A stretch of 64,000 nt of DNA from Paraphysomonas bandaiensis (Eukaryota; Chrysophyceae). The stretch lies in assembly GCA_965644295.1 (NCBI GenBank), contig CBFFRP010000280.1, forward strand, positions 166,399-230,398. Reading direction: 5' to 3'. Position numbers and translations under genes: made by a program. The notes beneath the pieces were generated by a model. It made no database searches and was not told the DNA's origin. It worked only from the letters and a program-made list of their open reading frames with translations. This document shows positions 1-11,200 of the stretch, in pieces. The first letter of the stretch is position 1. Every line of letters starts with the position of its first letter.

Positions 1-1458
1 AGATTGTAACTCAGAGGGTACATTTGAACCATTTGTAGAATGTGAAGTTTCAATAGCGCGGCCCTCCGCCTGCATAACACGTATCCACATATGCTCGATG
101 ACTGCAGAAGATCCAATATCCAGGCCTAAGCCCTGAGTCAATTGGGACAGATCCCTCTCTCCAACTGATAGCATGCGATATGCCTGCTCCAACTTCCAGT
201 TACCTGCAGTTAGCTTTGGTAACAGTACGGACCCAACAAGGGTACAAAGTCTCTGGGAGGGATTAGAGGTCAAGAGTTTTGCTACCTCGTCGAACATATA
301 TGTGTTCTGCTTGATAAAACCTTGAACATTGGGCAACAGAGGGTACCTACGAGGCAAATCGACCGTTGTGTCTTCCCCAGTCACCGGGCCAGTTGATCGG
401 GTATGGAATTGAAACCCAGGTGAGCGCAGTTGGCTCAGACGAATGTGAATGTGCCTGAGAACCGCTCTAGAATTTGGACAAGTTAACAGGATGGGAAAAT
501 GGGTCTCTCCTTCAATCATGGCAGTGAATAGGGCACGAATATGGAGCTGTACTTCCCAGTGCTGCTCCTGGAGCGTCACCACACTGGGCTGCTGAACGAG
601 CTCTTCTAGTCGTTCCATCAAAGACGTCTGAACAGAAGATGATAGACTATTTGAACCCTCGCGTATCGCATCGAAGACTCGCCTGCAAAATGTAACGCAT
701 TGGTTCAAGGTGCTGGTAAAGTGATCCGATCGCGACAACAGTAGAACCACATTACGAGTAACCCCACATGAACATTGGGCATTCCGTCCACGTAGCATAT
801 CGCCGGGATGAACCTCATCGCACCCAGGGCACTTCCATTCTGCCGACATATCTAGACAAGACACAGGTGGCACGTCAGCTTCAAGTTTGTGTCGACAAAG
901 CGGACATTCGTGACTATTTTTAAGCCATGATACAATACCGGCACAATCTTCCTCTTCTGCTGCCTCGACCTCGCCTTTGTGATGAAAGTAATGACCACAT
1001 GGTAAATGTGTCACTGATTCACCGGAAACAAAATCAACCTGGCATATCGCGCAGGATGCTTTCTCCGGATCAGATATTAGTCCGGGCCGCATTTTTTCAA
1101 TAGGAAGTGCATCAATCACACTCTGCTTTGTAGCCGCCTGTTTACTGCTCTGCTCAGCTGCACTTGCAATAGCCAGGCGTAAAGCGTCCAATATATCAGC
1201 CCCATCGATCCCCTGGGCTGCCCTGGCAGCACGTATTTGCTCTCTTTGAGTCCTTGTTTCCGCAGGAGTCATTGCGCGAGTATTATGTGTCCTCCTATGG
1301 CCATTGGTTTCTACGGAACGCCCAAAGCAAGTATCACAGAGGTCGTAATCTGGACACTCTGTACAGTGATATCTTGTGCCTGTGAAGTTACTATGAGATC
1401 TTCGGCACCCGTCGCAAATAATTCCCTGGTGATAATCGATATCCGCTGGCGCTGTCAT
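1..1458 (-). CDS. ZZ plus RING-H2 zinc-finger protein, putative E3 ubiquitin ligase (3' end beyond window)
   Basis: An open frame runs without a stop from the ATG at 1458 to the left edge (at least 486 residues), with no intron needed. Near the N-terminus (about residues 10-55) a ZZ-type zinc finger is readable: CDGC, then CTEC, then the DYDLCDTCF stretch, followed by His residues. At about residues 130-180 there is a RING-H2 finger: CAIC, CGHYFHH and CPLC. A further set of paired cysteines (CPGC, then CSC) follows about 25 residues later. The rest is helical and not recognised. By family knowledge, RING-H2 fingers recruit E2 ubiquitin-conjugating enzymes and ZZ fingers bind peptide or N-terminal ligands, so a ubiquitin-ligase role is inferred. 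The C-terminus is missing because the window ends. The next gene is divergent, across a microsatellite-bearing spacer. Confidence 0.8.
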   Translation of the reverse strand, partial: MTAPADIDYHQGIICDGCRRSHSNFTGTRYHCTECPDYDLCDTCFGRSVETNGHRRTHNTRAMTPAETRTQREQIRAARAAQGIDGADILDALRLAIASAAEQSSKQAATKQSVIDALPIEKMRPGLISDPEKASCAICQVDFVSGESVTHLPCGHYFHHKGEVEAAEEEDCAGIVSWLKNSHECPLCRHKLEADVPPVSCLDMSAEWKCPGCDEVHPGDMLRGRNAQCSCGVTRNVVLLLSRSDHFTSTLNQCVTFCRRVFDAIREGSNSLSSSVQTSLMERLEELVQQPSVVTLQEQHWEVQLHIRALFTAMIEGETHFPILLTCPNSRAVLRHIHIRLSQLRSPGFQFHTRSTGPVTGEDTTVDLPRRYPLLPNVQGFIKQNTYMFDEVAKLLTSNPSQRLCTLVGSVLLPKLTAGNWKLEQAYRMLSVGERDLSQLTQGLGLDIGSSAVIEHMWIRVMQAEGRAIETSHSTNGSNVPSELQS

Positions 1459-2148
1459 TCAATGTTATAGGATGAATAAAGCGAATAATATAATAGTATT
1501 TCTCTCTTTAGAATACTCTACGTTAAGATGATACTTATACTTATGTGTTGTGTGTTGTGTTTGGATTATGACTCTTATGAAAATTAGAAAGATCGAACGG
1601 GTCTTGAAGGAAAGATATACTCCGGACATTTCCGTGTCCTGCAGTTCTAGAGCTATAAGGAATACCCTCAGTATTCCTGCGGTGGAGTGGATAGCAGAGA
1701 AAAGTACAAGAATTCTTTTTTTGGAATAATATTTCCTTAGGAATTCCTATGATTCCAATTCTCCCGTTTGCGGGTGTCACTTTTTGCCCGTACCGGCCGT
1801 TGTATTGCAATGTATGTAGGTATGTATGTATGTATGTATGTATGTATGTATGTATGTATGTATGTATGTATGTATGTATGTATGTATGTATGTATGTATG
1901 TATGTATGTATGTATGTATGTATGTATGTATGTATGTATGTATGTATGTATGTATGTATGTATGTATGTATGTATGTATGTATGTATGTATGTATGTATG
2001 TATGTATGTATAGGTATATGGTATATACGTTATACATACTGTAGGTGGTATTCTGACCAGTTGTATTTGTATGTCCAGGCAATCCACTCTCATCCAGTGC
2101 TTATGATCACAGAATAATTCACACACACTCTCATTTACATTTGATCGA
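1459..2148. other. Divergent intergenic spacer with microsatellite
   Basis: This lies between the two divergent gene starts at 1458 and 2149, so it should hold both promoters. The only clear structure is the TATG microsatellite at 1821-2012. Open frames through that repeat are artefacts of its period. No promoter motif could be assigned. Confidence 0.6.
1821..2012. repeat. (TATG)n tetranucleotide microsatellite
   Basis: About 48 uninterrupted TATG units. The motif is the reverse complement of the CATA unit that forms the ~1.5-kb array at 61639-63128. It lies in the spacer between two divergent genes and is read in several frames as meaningless periodic peptides. Confidence 0.97.
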
Positions 2149-3995
2149 ATGGAGGACTCCAAAGTCGTGACGATAGGAGAGTGGCCAGTATGGAACATAC
2201 ACAAGACCTCCCCCCCTGTGGTCACTATGGAGGGATACGATATACAGAGTGTTCTCAGTATGATTCATACTCAACTGGTAGGTCTTTATTCTAATCAATA
2301 TAATGCCCTGATCTCGTGCTATAGCACACTCTCCGTGGAATATGTGTTGATCAAGCTCACGAAATAGAGAAACTTAAGCTAGGATCAAAGAAATCGAAAG
2401 ATCTCGTAACGAATCTTAATGATAAGGTTGCTGAACTCAAAGTACAAGTTATTCAACAGCAACAGCAAATCCAGAAGCAGGAACAACTTATGCTTGGTCA
2501 ACCTGATGAGTCGGGCAATGAAATCAACTTTGCTGTATTGAATCAGAGAGTTGAAGTTATTGAAAGTACTTTACAGTCGAGTGATTCCCTGAGTGGTGTG
2601 AATTCTGAGCTAGAGCAGCAGAAATCGAAGCTACAAGCCCTAGAAAGACGAATGGAAAATATTTGGCGTAATGCACAATCCAGAGAGCAAACCACTGAAA
2701 AACTTGAAAATAAACTTGAGAAGTTGAATAATCAGAACACGACAGTAGTCGAGGAAATGAAAGAAGTACGAGGCACGATTAATACTATTCGCCAGGGTAT
2801 TAGTCGTGCACAATCGATGGAGCGTATATTCGACTGTCCCTCTGGAGTGCCTACTTCACCGGATGAATTGGCCCATTCAAGTCCTGTACCTGGACAAAGC
2901 CAATCAACACTTACCACTCCAGTTGCCGCTACCGCAGGAAACGTTAATTCTGTTCCGACCCTCACGAGTCAGTCATCTATTGTCCATTCTGCATCTGACC
3001 AAGCGAATGAAATGATGTCGGGATTCTCAACTCCAGTACTCTCATTGCCAGGATATGTGGCATCTCGTTCAATGTCCGATCACGCACCTGTTGTCTCTAA
3101 AGAAGCTGGAGTCGGTCAAACTCCTCCGGACAGTAGTCGGAGGCGTCCTATGAGTGCAAAAACCCGCTGTAACGCCTCGACTGTCATTGGAACTCCGTCT
3201 GAGGATATTTTAGAAGTTCTTCCGGAGGAAGAACGTTGTGCCACCGAAAAACTAGGGGCGGTTCATGATGGTGGCATTGATGGGGTCAGGCCGCAAAAGG
3301 AAGATACATGCGACCAGCGAAGACTTGCTGATAATAATGAATTGGTTGCAACAAGTGCATCGAGAGAGCGAATGATAGTGACTGATAACAGTGGTCGCTC
3401 ACCCCATGAGGCTGGTTCTACCACTTTATGTTTGTCACCGCCTCCAGAAGTAGTTGAAAAGAGCAGGTCACATGATCAACACCAGACTGTCAATGCACCT
3501 GCACAGGAGCAACCTTCAGCCTTGCCTATGGATGGGCAGGTCTCGTCAACAGGTTACCACGGCGATATGTGGCGACTTGAGGCCATGATTGATAACTTTG
3601 CCGATCGACTAAGGAATGTGGAAACAATGGGCAATACACGGCATGCTGAAGTCATGGAGCAAATAAAAACTATGAAGCAGAAGTGGAATAGAAAATTCCA
3701 GTCAATGCACGAATGGGTAAAAGGAAAGGTGGGTGCAGTGAGTGGAGGGGGAAAAGGAGGAGGGAATGAAGCAGGAGAAGAAACCGATTATACGGTCAGC
3801 ATATTTCAATGTCCAGAGTGCTTTCGTATTTCGAGGATGTCACTAGGAGGATGTCTCTCTGCCTGTGATCACAAAGTGCTATCAAGATCATCCATTGATT
3901 TGCCTCCTATTGATAAAATTGACCCAAAGTACAGATTAGATTATCGCCCCAATTCGCAATCAGGGGAGATGTGGTGGAATATGATTCCACGATAG
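2149..3995 (+). CDS. Coiled-coil protein of unknown function with C-terminal Cys cluster
   Basis: Two exons, 2149-2277 and 2325-3995, joined in phase 0 by a 47-nt GT-AG intron, give 599 residues. After a short N-terminal segment, residues ~45-190 form a long, strongly charged heptad-like coiled coil that includes a Gln run. A Ser/Thr/Pro-rich, probably disordered middle follows (about 190-440). A second short coiled coil lies at ~455-500 and ends in a Gly/Lys-rich linker. The last ~70 residues contain a CPEC pair and a later Cys/His-containing CDH stretch, which could bind a metal. No enzyme motif is visible and I do not recognise the family. The coiled coils suggest a scaffold or cytoskeletal role, but that is inference. 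The large second exon was joined to the upstream ATG because its open frame extends past the internal ATG at 2490. Confidence 0.72.
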
Positions 3996-5384
3996 CTAAA
4001 TTGATGCGATTGTTTTATCGTTGACTCACGACAGATAGAATTCGCTCTATATTGTCGAGCTTGTAATCGAAGTATGGCATATACTCAATACATGGGTATT
4101 AAGTATGACAAAACCTATTTCTGGACAAACTATAGTGGAAATGCCCCTTTATTGTAAAACTATGATTTTTTATACTATAGTTGTATAGAATATTTTTATC
4201 TAGAATTGAGTAAACTATAATTATCAATATGTGTATATGGTGTTCTTAACTCCTGTGATATCTATTTGGTATAGAGTGTCTTTGCATTGAAGCGAAATTA
4301 TGAATATGGCAGTCAGTAGCTTCTAGTTCCTGTCGATTTTATAGTTTGTGTGGACATTCCCCATATTTTATAAGTGTGCGTTATTAGCAATTATTTTTGG
4401 ATGTTGAATTCTGCTATACGTTATATTGAAGTGAGCTAGCAGCGCCCAATATCCAATATGCATCTGGGCCTGGTAATCATTAATGGTAGTTCAGTTCCCG
4501 GCAATTATAATGGTCATTAATACCTAAGTAGATAATACCGCTCATAATAGATAATAGATAGTGCGGTGCTCCCTGTTAGAATTGGACATTTCACTGAAGT
4601 TTATTAGAATATGGGTCTTATTCTAGTATATTCAGTATGTCACTTGAAGACAATGTACGAGAATACAGCGAAATGTAGTGATGTACAAATGCTGTGATGA
4701 TATTGAGAAACTGAAATAGTTTGATCTTTCAAGATATGTTTAGTGTTTACTAATAGTAGTGTTAACTAATAGTAACGAGTGGTTTGCATTTGTAGGAGAT
4801 TATGCGTGGATTAAAATGAGTTTGTGTTGTTCATGACAACTTCGTGTAAACGATATTAATGAATCTATCTAGTCTAACGACAAATTCTCTCTGAGATCTA
4901 GTTAACAATGAGCAATTTCCAACAAAGTTAACTTTTTGCTCTACACGTAGATCTTATTCTTGCGTTGTTGAACACAATTCACTCTCAAGTAAGAATTTAT
5001 AATTATTAATCTGCACTTCGCTACATATATATTCGCGTAACATCTGTTCTTAGTAACATCCTTCTATCATATGTTCACCAATCACACCTATTTCATATAT
5101 AGTCACACATCAGTAAAACTGAATTTAATTCCTTAGTAACTATAATCAACCGTTACCCCTATGAGTTGATTTCACCTATTGCACACTATTAACTCACTTC
5201 AATTGCACGATATCTATCACATCATATTTCAGAACTCAACACTCTCTTTATAACTAATTTAGTTAAAATACTAGTGTCACTGTGAAATGAACTCGTAGTT
5301 GTCGTGTAAATTCAGATACTAATGTATGACTATATACTATATATTATATCTATGTATAGTATATGCGATGTAAGAACGTATGAT
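3996..5384. other. AT-rich spacer, no gene seen
   Basis: AT-rich sequence with frequent stops on both strands. No open frame with coding character, RNA gene or ordered repeat was found. Confidence 0.5.
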
Positions 5385-5675
5385 GAATGCTACCCTCAAT
5401 AAAGTCGGACTCGCACCTTTGCGTGGTGTTCTGGAGGATAAGTACCGGAGATATTTCTCCGGGAAACTAACGTGAGCAGATATTGTTCTGTCCACTCACA
5501 GCCTAATGCTTGTGTGGTACAAGGGACAGTAATTGGTGTCACTAGTGTAGACGTCTTCGGGCCTTGGCGAATAAAAAGGCATCCGGGAATGGGTCTACCA
5601 TAAGAACATCCGGGTATTGGGCTGCCTACTGTAGTCAAGTACACGTCTATTGCTAATAATCAATAATTAGACGTT
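5385..5675 (+). mobile_element. Transposon relic (copy A of a dispersed ~300-bp repeat)
   Basis: This segment matches by eye two other places in the window, 25981-26240 and 59683-59990. All share the blocks GGAGATATTTCTCCGGGAAA (or a close variant), CTAACGTGAGC, a GTGTAGACGTCTT-like block and several CATCCGGG units. At its right end it carries ACGTCTATTGCTAATAAT, which is also the right terminus of the TIR element at 59266-60190. It looks like a truncated non-autonomous DNA transposon with no coding capacity. Confidence 0.75.
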
Positions 5676-6199
5676 TGCCACTGATAAATGTTACTGAGAG
5701 CAGATGTTACATGAATATGTTTCGAAGACTTGAGTTTCATTGTATGTATGATTTGGTTGAATAATAAATAATATATCTCAATATATTTTATTTGCGAATA
5801 GGAGCTCTCAGTTGAACCCAAATCGGTTTGAATAGAGCGTTTTTGAGACTAATATATTATAAACAATTCTGTTATTAGTACTATCTAGTGTTGAATTTTA
5901 AAGTGACTGCTGGTGTCAACAAGTGTGATGAATAACATAAATAAACACAAATAAAGTGATCCATACCTAGCACTGTTAATGCAGCCCAGTTTTCATAAAC
6001 ACTTCCACGCATAGATGTTGTTCAACAATTTTCATAGCCACGTAAACAAACACAAACAATATCAATCATTGTCCATATATAATACTACAACACACATACG
6101 TCGCGAATATTAGCGAGTATTACTGGGTGTCGACTTGATGACTACTGCGTCGGCTAATACGTCATGCCGCAGTCATGGGGCGTCCGAGTCATGTTAAAT
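5676..6199. other. AT-rich spacer, no gene seen
   Basis: This lies between the transposon relic and the 3' end of the ankyrin gene transcribed leftward. Nothing beyond AT-rich sequence is visible. Confidence 0.4.
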
Positions 6200-7728
6200 T
6201 TAATCAAAAATATCGCTGACATTATATTTCCTCACCGACTCCTCAACACTGCTGATACTCGCTGCACTGTTTGCTCTCGACTTTGCGTGCGATCCGTCTT
6301 CTGACAATTCTCTACTTGCAGTTTTTGATTTAGAACCGCTCAGGACTCCCCTCATTCTGTCTTTCCACGAAGTGGTATGGGAGAGAGGGGATGCTAGAGG
6401 AGGTGATGAACCAAGTGGTGAACGAGAGAGCGGGCTGTCGCCTGGAGGTGATGGCTTGTCTCGAGCCAACGCAATTCCTCTGGGAAGCGGAGACCCACAA
6501 ACTTCAGAACAAGAATTATTATGCAGTAACTCAGGCACATTGATTCCTCCATTTGGAGATGTCATACTCTTGTGGTCACCAGTTCCATATTGAGAATATC
6601 CCCGTTGCTCTAATTCATACACCTCATCACCGTGTGCAGCAAACTCACACTCTTCTAATGCCCTCGATATTCCACTAAGGGTCCGCGATGGCACTGTTTC
6701 AGTGGAGTTTGCCTCTTTCTTCCGAGACTCAAAGAACTTCCTTACATCATTTCGAGATGCTACGTCATACGGAGTACGTCCGTCATGCCCTGCCACATCA
6801 TCTCTCGCTGATACAACCAAGACAAGAAAAGTTACAGCCTGGAGCTTTCCACCGGCCGCAGCATGATGCAACGCCGTGTAGCCATCCTTTTCGCTGCAAC
6901 TATTCGCGTCTACACCAAACTTCATCGTCAGCTCCCGTATGATTTCTACATGTCCTCCTGCGCATGCATAGTCCAGGGGACTGCGGCTGTTCTCGTCACG
7001 ACGAGAGAGTACGTATTTTTGGTCCGTAAGAGCCGCAAGTTCTTTCCTCAATCCTTCTAGGTCACCTATTCTGGCCATTTCACATGTTAAGAGACTTGAG
7101 CTGCTGCCTACATGCTTCCGAGATATAGTCTTATGTCGACTTATCCCCTCCAAAGCGTCAGAATTATCAGAGTAATCAATCTCACCCATCCCATTTCGAA
7201 TCTCCCTTCCCATCGCACTTCGAATGCGAGGAGGCAATCGCCCATTTTCAGCTAAAAGTTTCGACGATATGAGTTCTTGAAAAGCAACGGTATCCACTGC
7301 AGACTTCGAATACGAAAATCCACCGCTGTGTTTCCCTTTGGGACCACTGGCGCCATCCCGTTGAGTCCGTGCCATGAGATTAATAGCGGAGAAAAAGCTT
7401 TCAAACATTGAGAGCACAACGTAATCCTATATAATAAGAACGTTAGTAACAAAACATACTGATATCTGTGTAGACACAGTGAATCGTTTCTTACCTTTGT
7501 TCCCAGCGATGCCTCATCTTCCTCAACCCTCTCCCTCAACACATGGTCGAGGTGTGCCAAATGAAGATAAATGAAGCTTGTATATTTTGATACAAAAGGG
7601 TCTGGACGAACCCCCGAGTCGCAGTCATTACATATATTACAATATCTTCTGACGGGAAGGGCCTTTGTCTCTGTCTCATATGAGGGGTTAGTACACTCAC
7701 TGATATCCGATACACTCATGATCACCAC
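6200..7728 (-). CDS. Ankyrin-repeat protein
   Basis: Two exons on the minus strand, 7728-7495 and 7426-6200, with a 68-nt intron in phase 0 give 486 residues. The N-terminal ~130 residues are unrecognised and include a small Cys cluster (CNICNDC). At about residues 185-310 there are at least three ankyrin units, shown by SPLDYACAGGHVEIIREL, TALHHAAAGGKLQAV and TPYDVASRNDVRKF. The C-terminal ~170 residues are rich in Ser, Pro and Gly and probably disordered, with many potential phosphorylation sites. Ankyrin repeats mediate protein binding, and no catalytic domain is visible. The upstream exon is supported by the exact donor and acceptor and by the continuing frame. The initiator could also be the ATG at 7719, three codons downstream. 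Confidence 0.78.
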
Positions 7729-8218
7729 AGAGATCTATAGACTACAACAACATTACTATATAACTACAAGGAGTATTCGAGCGGTGGTATGATAATTACT
7801 TGGCTTAGAGTATAGCCATACACTTATAAAGGCCATGTGCCAAATCCTATACAAGAATTTGCAATGAATTGTTCCATAGAAAACTATATGTAGAAAGTGC
7901 GTAGGAAAACACCATACTTCGTACTCTGTTGTATAGATCGATATCCCAAATACAGCGTATATGTGATGTATACCGGTATACATAAAGCGAAGTGAAAGTC
8001 TGTATAGAACCGAGCTTCTCATTGGTGCCAATCGACCACTTCAGCACTTCGTATCCTTCAACTCTATCAGGTATTCATATATATTACACACACAGGAAGT
8101 ACTAGTAGAGATCTCTAACTAGATATATGTATGTTTAATCGAGGTTAAGCACTACTTACTGGACCTGTTCATCTCTACTCCTCGACTCTCTGCTGTGCAC
8201 ATTCTTCCAATTCTCGAA
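7729..8218. other. Divergent intergenic spacer
   Basis: About 490 nt between two divergent gene starts, AT-rich, with no repeat or coding signal. It should contain both promoters, but no motif can be assigned. Confidence 0.45.
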
Positions 8219-11200
8219 ATGCAGCAGAGTCACCTGGATAGTTGTGCAGTGGCTCATATCCCTCAGTCTCCTGGATACTTTAAAGCAGAGGTATTTGAAT
8301 GGCAACGGTTCGTTCCTCTATATAGATGGAGGTTTTTCAAGTACACGAACACGGCGGGTGTGACCCTCCACGAGACAGACCTGAGTAACACATCTCCTCC
8401 ACGAGATATGATGTGGGCGTCAGAGTGGAGACAGACAGCACAGAAGAGTGATGAGGGTGATGGATGGTCGTATATTGCTACTCTAGAGCAACCTGTGGAA
8501 GCTGGAAAGCGTTTTTCGCTGCCTCATCGCAGGGGTTATCGAAAGCGACTCTGGACTCGCTTAATTCGATTTTCGAGTGTGATATCATCGGCAGCCGAGG
8601 TATTCTAGCGTGATACTATATGTATCAAATATTTATTTTGATGTATAAATAATATATCGACAGAAACAAAGTATACCCGAGATTCCTTCGCCTTATACGT
8701 TTCACATTCGCAACTCGCGTGACCAAAAACTGAAAGGCGGCACAGCTATTTCACATCCGGAATCGCCGGAAATAATTTATGCTGTAGTTTATGAAAATCA
8801 ACGCCTTGGGCGGGAAGGTAGCGACTTGATATGGAGTGCCCGTTTTCTATCTGGGAATGATTGGCCTGCGTTTTCCAATGAATCTGGGACACACAAGGTA
8901 TGCTCTGCTCACTCGCCACAGTTTGATCGTTAGATATAATTTTATATGACTACAGCTACCCTCACTCAGTGAGGTTGCGGTCCAGTGGGGATACGTGTGG
9001 GATGAGCCGTGGGTAGTGGAGCAGTTGAAAGGGCGGACTGACTCAAAGGGATTTTTTTATGCCCAGAGCTTTGCTGAGATGCCGAGGGCGATGACAGAGT
9101 TGGGGACGATAAAATCTAAAACGTCTGTCTGGTGCCGTTCCAGAAAATGGCGTCGGCGAATGACGGTACTCGTTATTGTCTGTTGCAGTGATTCTGAAAT
9201 GTGTTGCCTACAAGGAGTATTAAGTCTTGTGGCATTTTTACAATACGCTTAAAGTGAGTACTAATATTTGTTGTTTTATTGCTCTTCGCAGAGGCTTCGA
9301 ATTGCCGAAGAAAAAGAAATTGCAGTAGCAGGATCTCTTGGGCCTCCTCCCTTTACGTTGATTATTCGATTATTGCGTATATCTGATACAGAGCTCTCAG
9401 ATGGAGTTAAAGTTGAGATATCCGTAGGAAATTCCATCGTCGGCATCACAGATGGGAGTGAGGATTGTGCATGGAAGAATCAGGGCGAATTTTCTGTGGC
9501 ATTAACATCGCTTGTACCAGTGAGTCTACGATTTACTGTGACGCAAGAAAGTTACAAAAACAGGCATCGATCAGGGCTCATTGGGCGCGCCGTAGACGAT
9601 AACCTCATGTACAATAAGTTGTGGACATGTGTCAACAGGTTTTATTTTGACGCTATATTGCATTCTTAACATGTGATATCAGGAAGGTTACCGTACGCCT
9701 TCCCATCTACCCTGAAAGTAATTTACGATCATCTGGTATTCTGGAGGTGGAGTTGGAGCTAAACGAGCGGTATTTATTTTATCTATCGTCGTCAACTGAT
9801 GCATTATCCACTGCTATCACTCATTTCCCTGAAATCGATCAATCTCCCCAAGACTACCTCGCCAGATTATTAAGTCAGTACTGTAAACATTTAGAATTTT
9901 TTCGAAAATATCCTGATAATGTATCATCTTGGATGAGAAGCCTAATACCACGTGCAGACGGAACGCCATTCCTTATGGCGACGTCTAGGTCTGACCTAGC
10001 TGATATATTTTCTCCCTCTCTGTATACAGATGTACATGACTTTGTATACCATCTTTTTCCGCTCTCTACGTTGGTGGTGAAGGAATCACTACTACAACTA
10101 ACAGAATTCGGTCTTTGCTCTGCTGATAATGAATTATGCGAGAACCGTGGTCTACAAGTACCAGTCTACCGCAGCTTATTTCATATTGCTCGCAGAGTTG
10201 AAGCAATTGACAGTGATAGTAGCCTGCAGTGGACATCAACGCTTGTTACTCAAGACAAACTGTCTCACACGTTTTGCTGGGATAATGAGTATGGATATTT
10301 GCGGTGGATGCGATTTATCGGAAACTCGTTACGCACACACACCGTAGATGTGGAAATAAGTTGCATGAAACTGAATTCAGAATTCGAACGTAAACCAGTA
10401 ATTCTGTGCTGCCGGGCAGCAGACGATGATTATACGGTGTCCTGGCGTGAATGTAAAACAGAAAATAATACTGGATCAGTTTCACGCTGCTACAGTGTCT
10501 CAGATATCCGATTGGTTAAATCAAGTTTAGACTATGAATACTTGACAACGTATGCTCTAGATGTCGACGTTACTTCGTTTGCCGTTTTAGAAGCTCCTCC
10601 GGGCGCAACTGTGATGATTACGTTACTATCACCGAATGGGCAAAGCCAACGTTTGTGCACCAGAAGTACTCATTCGCACGAAATGCCCAGTGCATACGAC
10701 GATAATGTTGGAAATGTGCGATTTTTTCTATCACCGGGTGATGTATGCGACGGTGACATCATAGCCTCTATCCATATTTGTTACAGTAGTAATATTGCTA
10801 TGCCCCATACAATTGGGGAACTTCGTGTTCCCATTCGCGAACTTGTACGAAATAGCCTTTTTGGATCTGATTGCTCCGATGCACCAAAGAAAGAAGCACA
10901 ATCTCAACCTGAAAAGTCCCAGCGATCAGGCTTTGATGACTCTCAACTGAGTTTGAATGTGCCAACTTACCACCACTATAGCTTAAGTCCTCCACGACAT
11001 GCTATTAGGTATGACGCTATTATGCTTTCATGACCTCACGCGTGTATCAGTTTTACGTTCGTGAAGGGAGAAAGATTGCTTGGAGTAAACTTGGATAAAA
11101 CATCGGATCCGTACTGCATTCTTCAGTTTACAGATTATATCGGAAATCCAGTATCTCAGAGAACATTCAAAACGAAAAGTATAGAAAGAAATTTGAATCC

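Noticed and set aside
1737-2225. Open frames through the TATG array near 1821-2012
   Set aside because: Same reason: the periodic repeat is open in many frames and has no codon bias or flanking coding signal.
9166-9291. A small extra exon within this intron of the ferlin/Munc13-like gene
   Set aside because: Possible (9166-9207 stays open), but the simpler single intron also keeps frame, so I did not add it.
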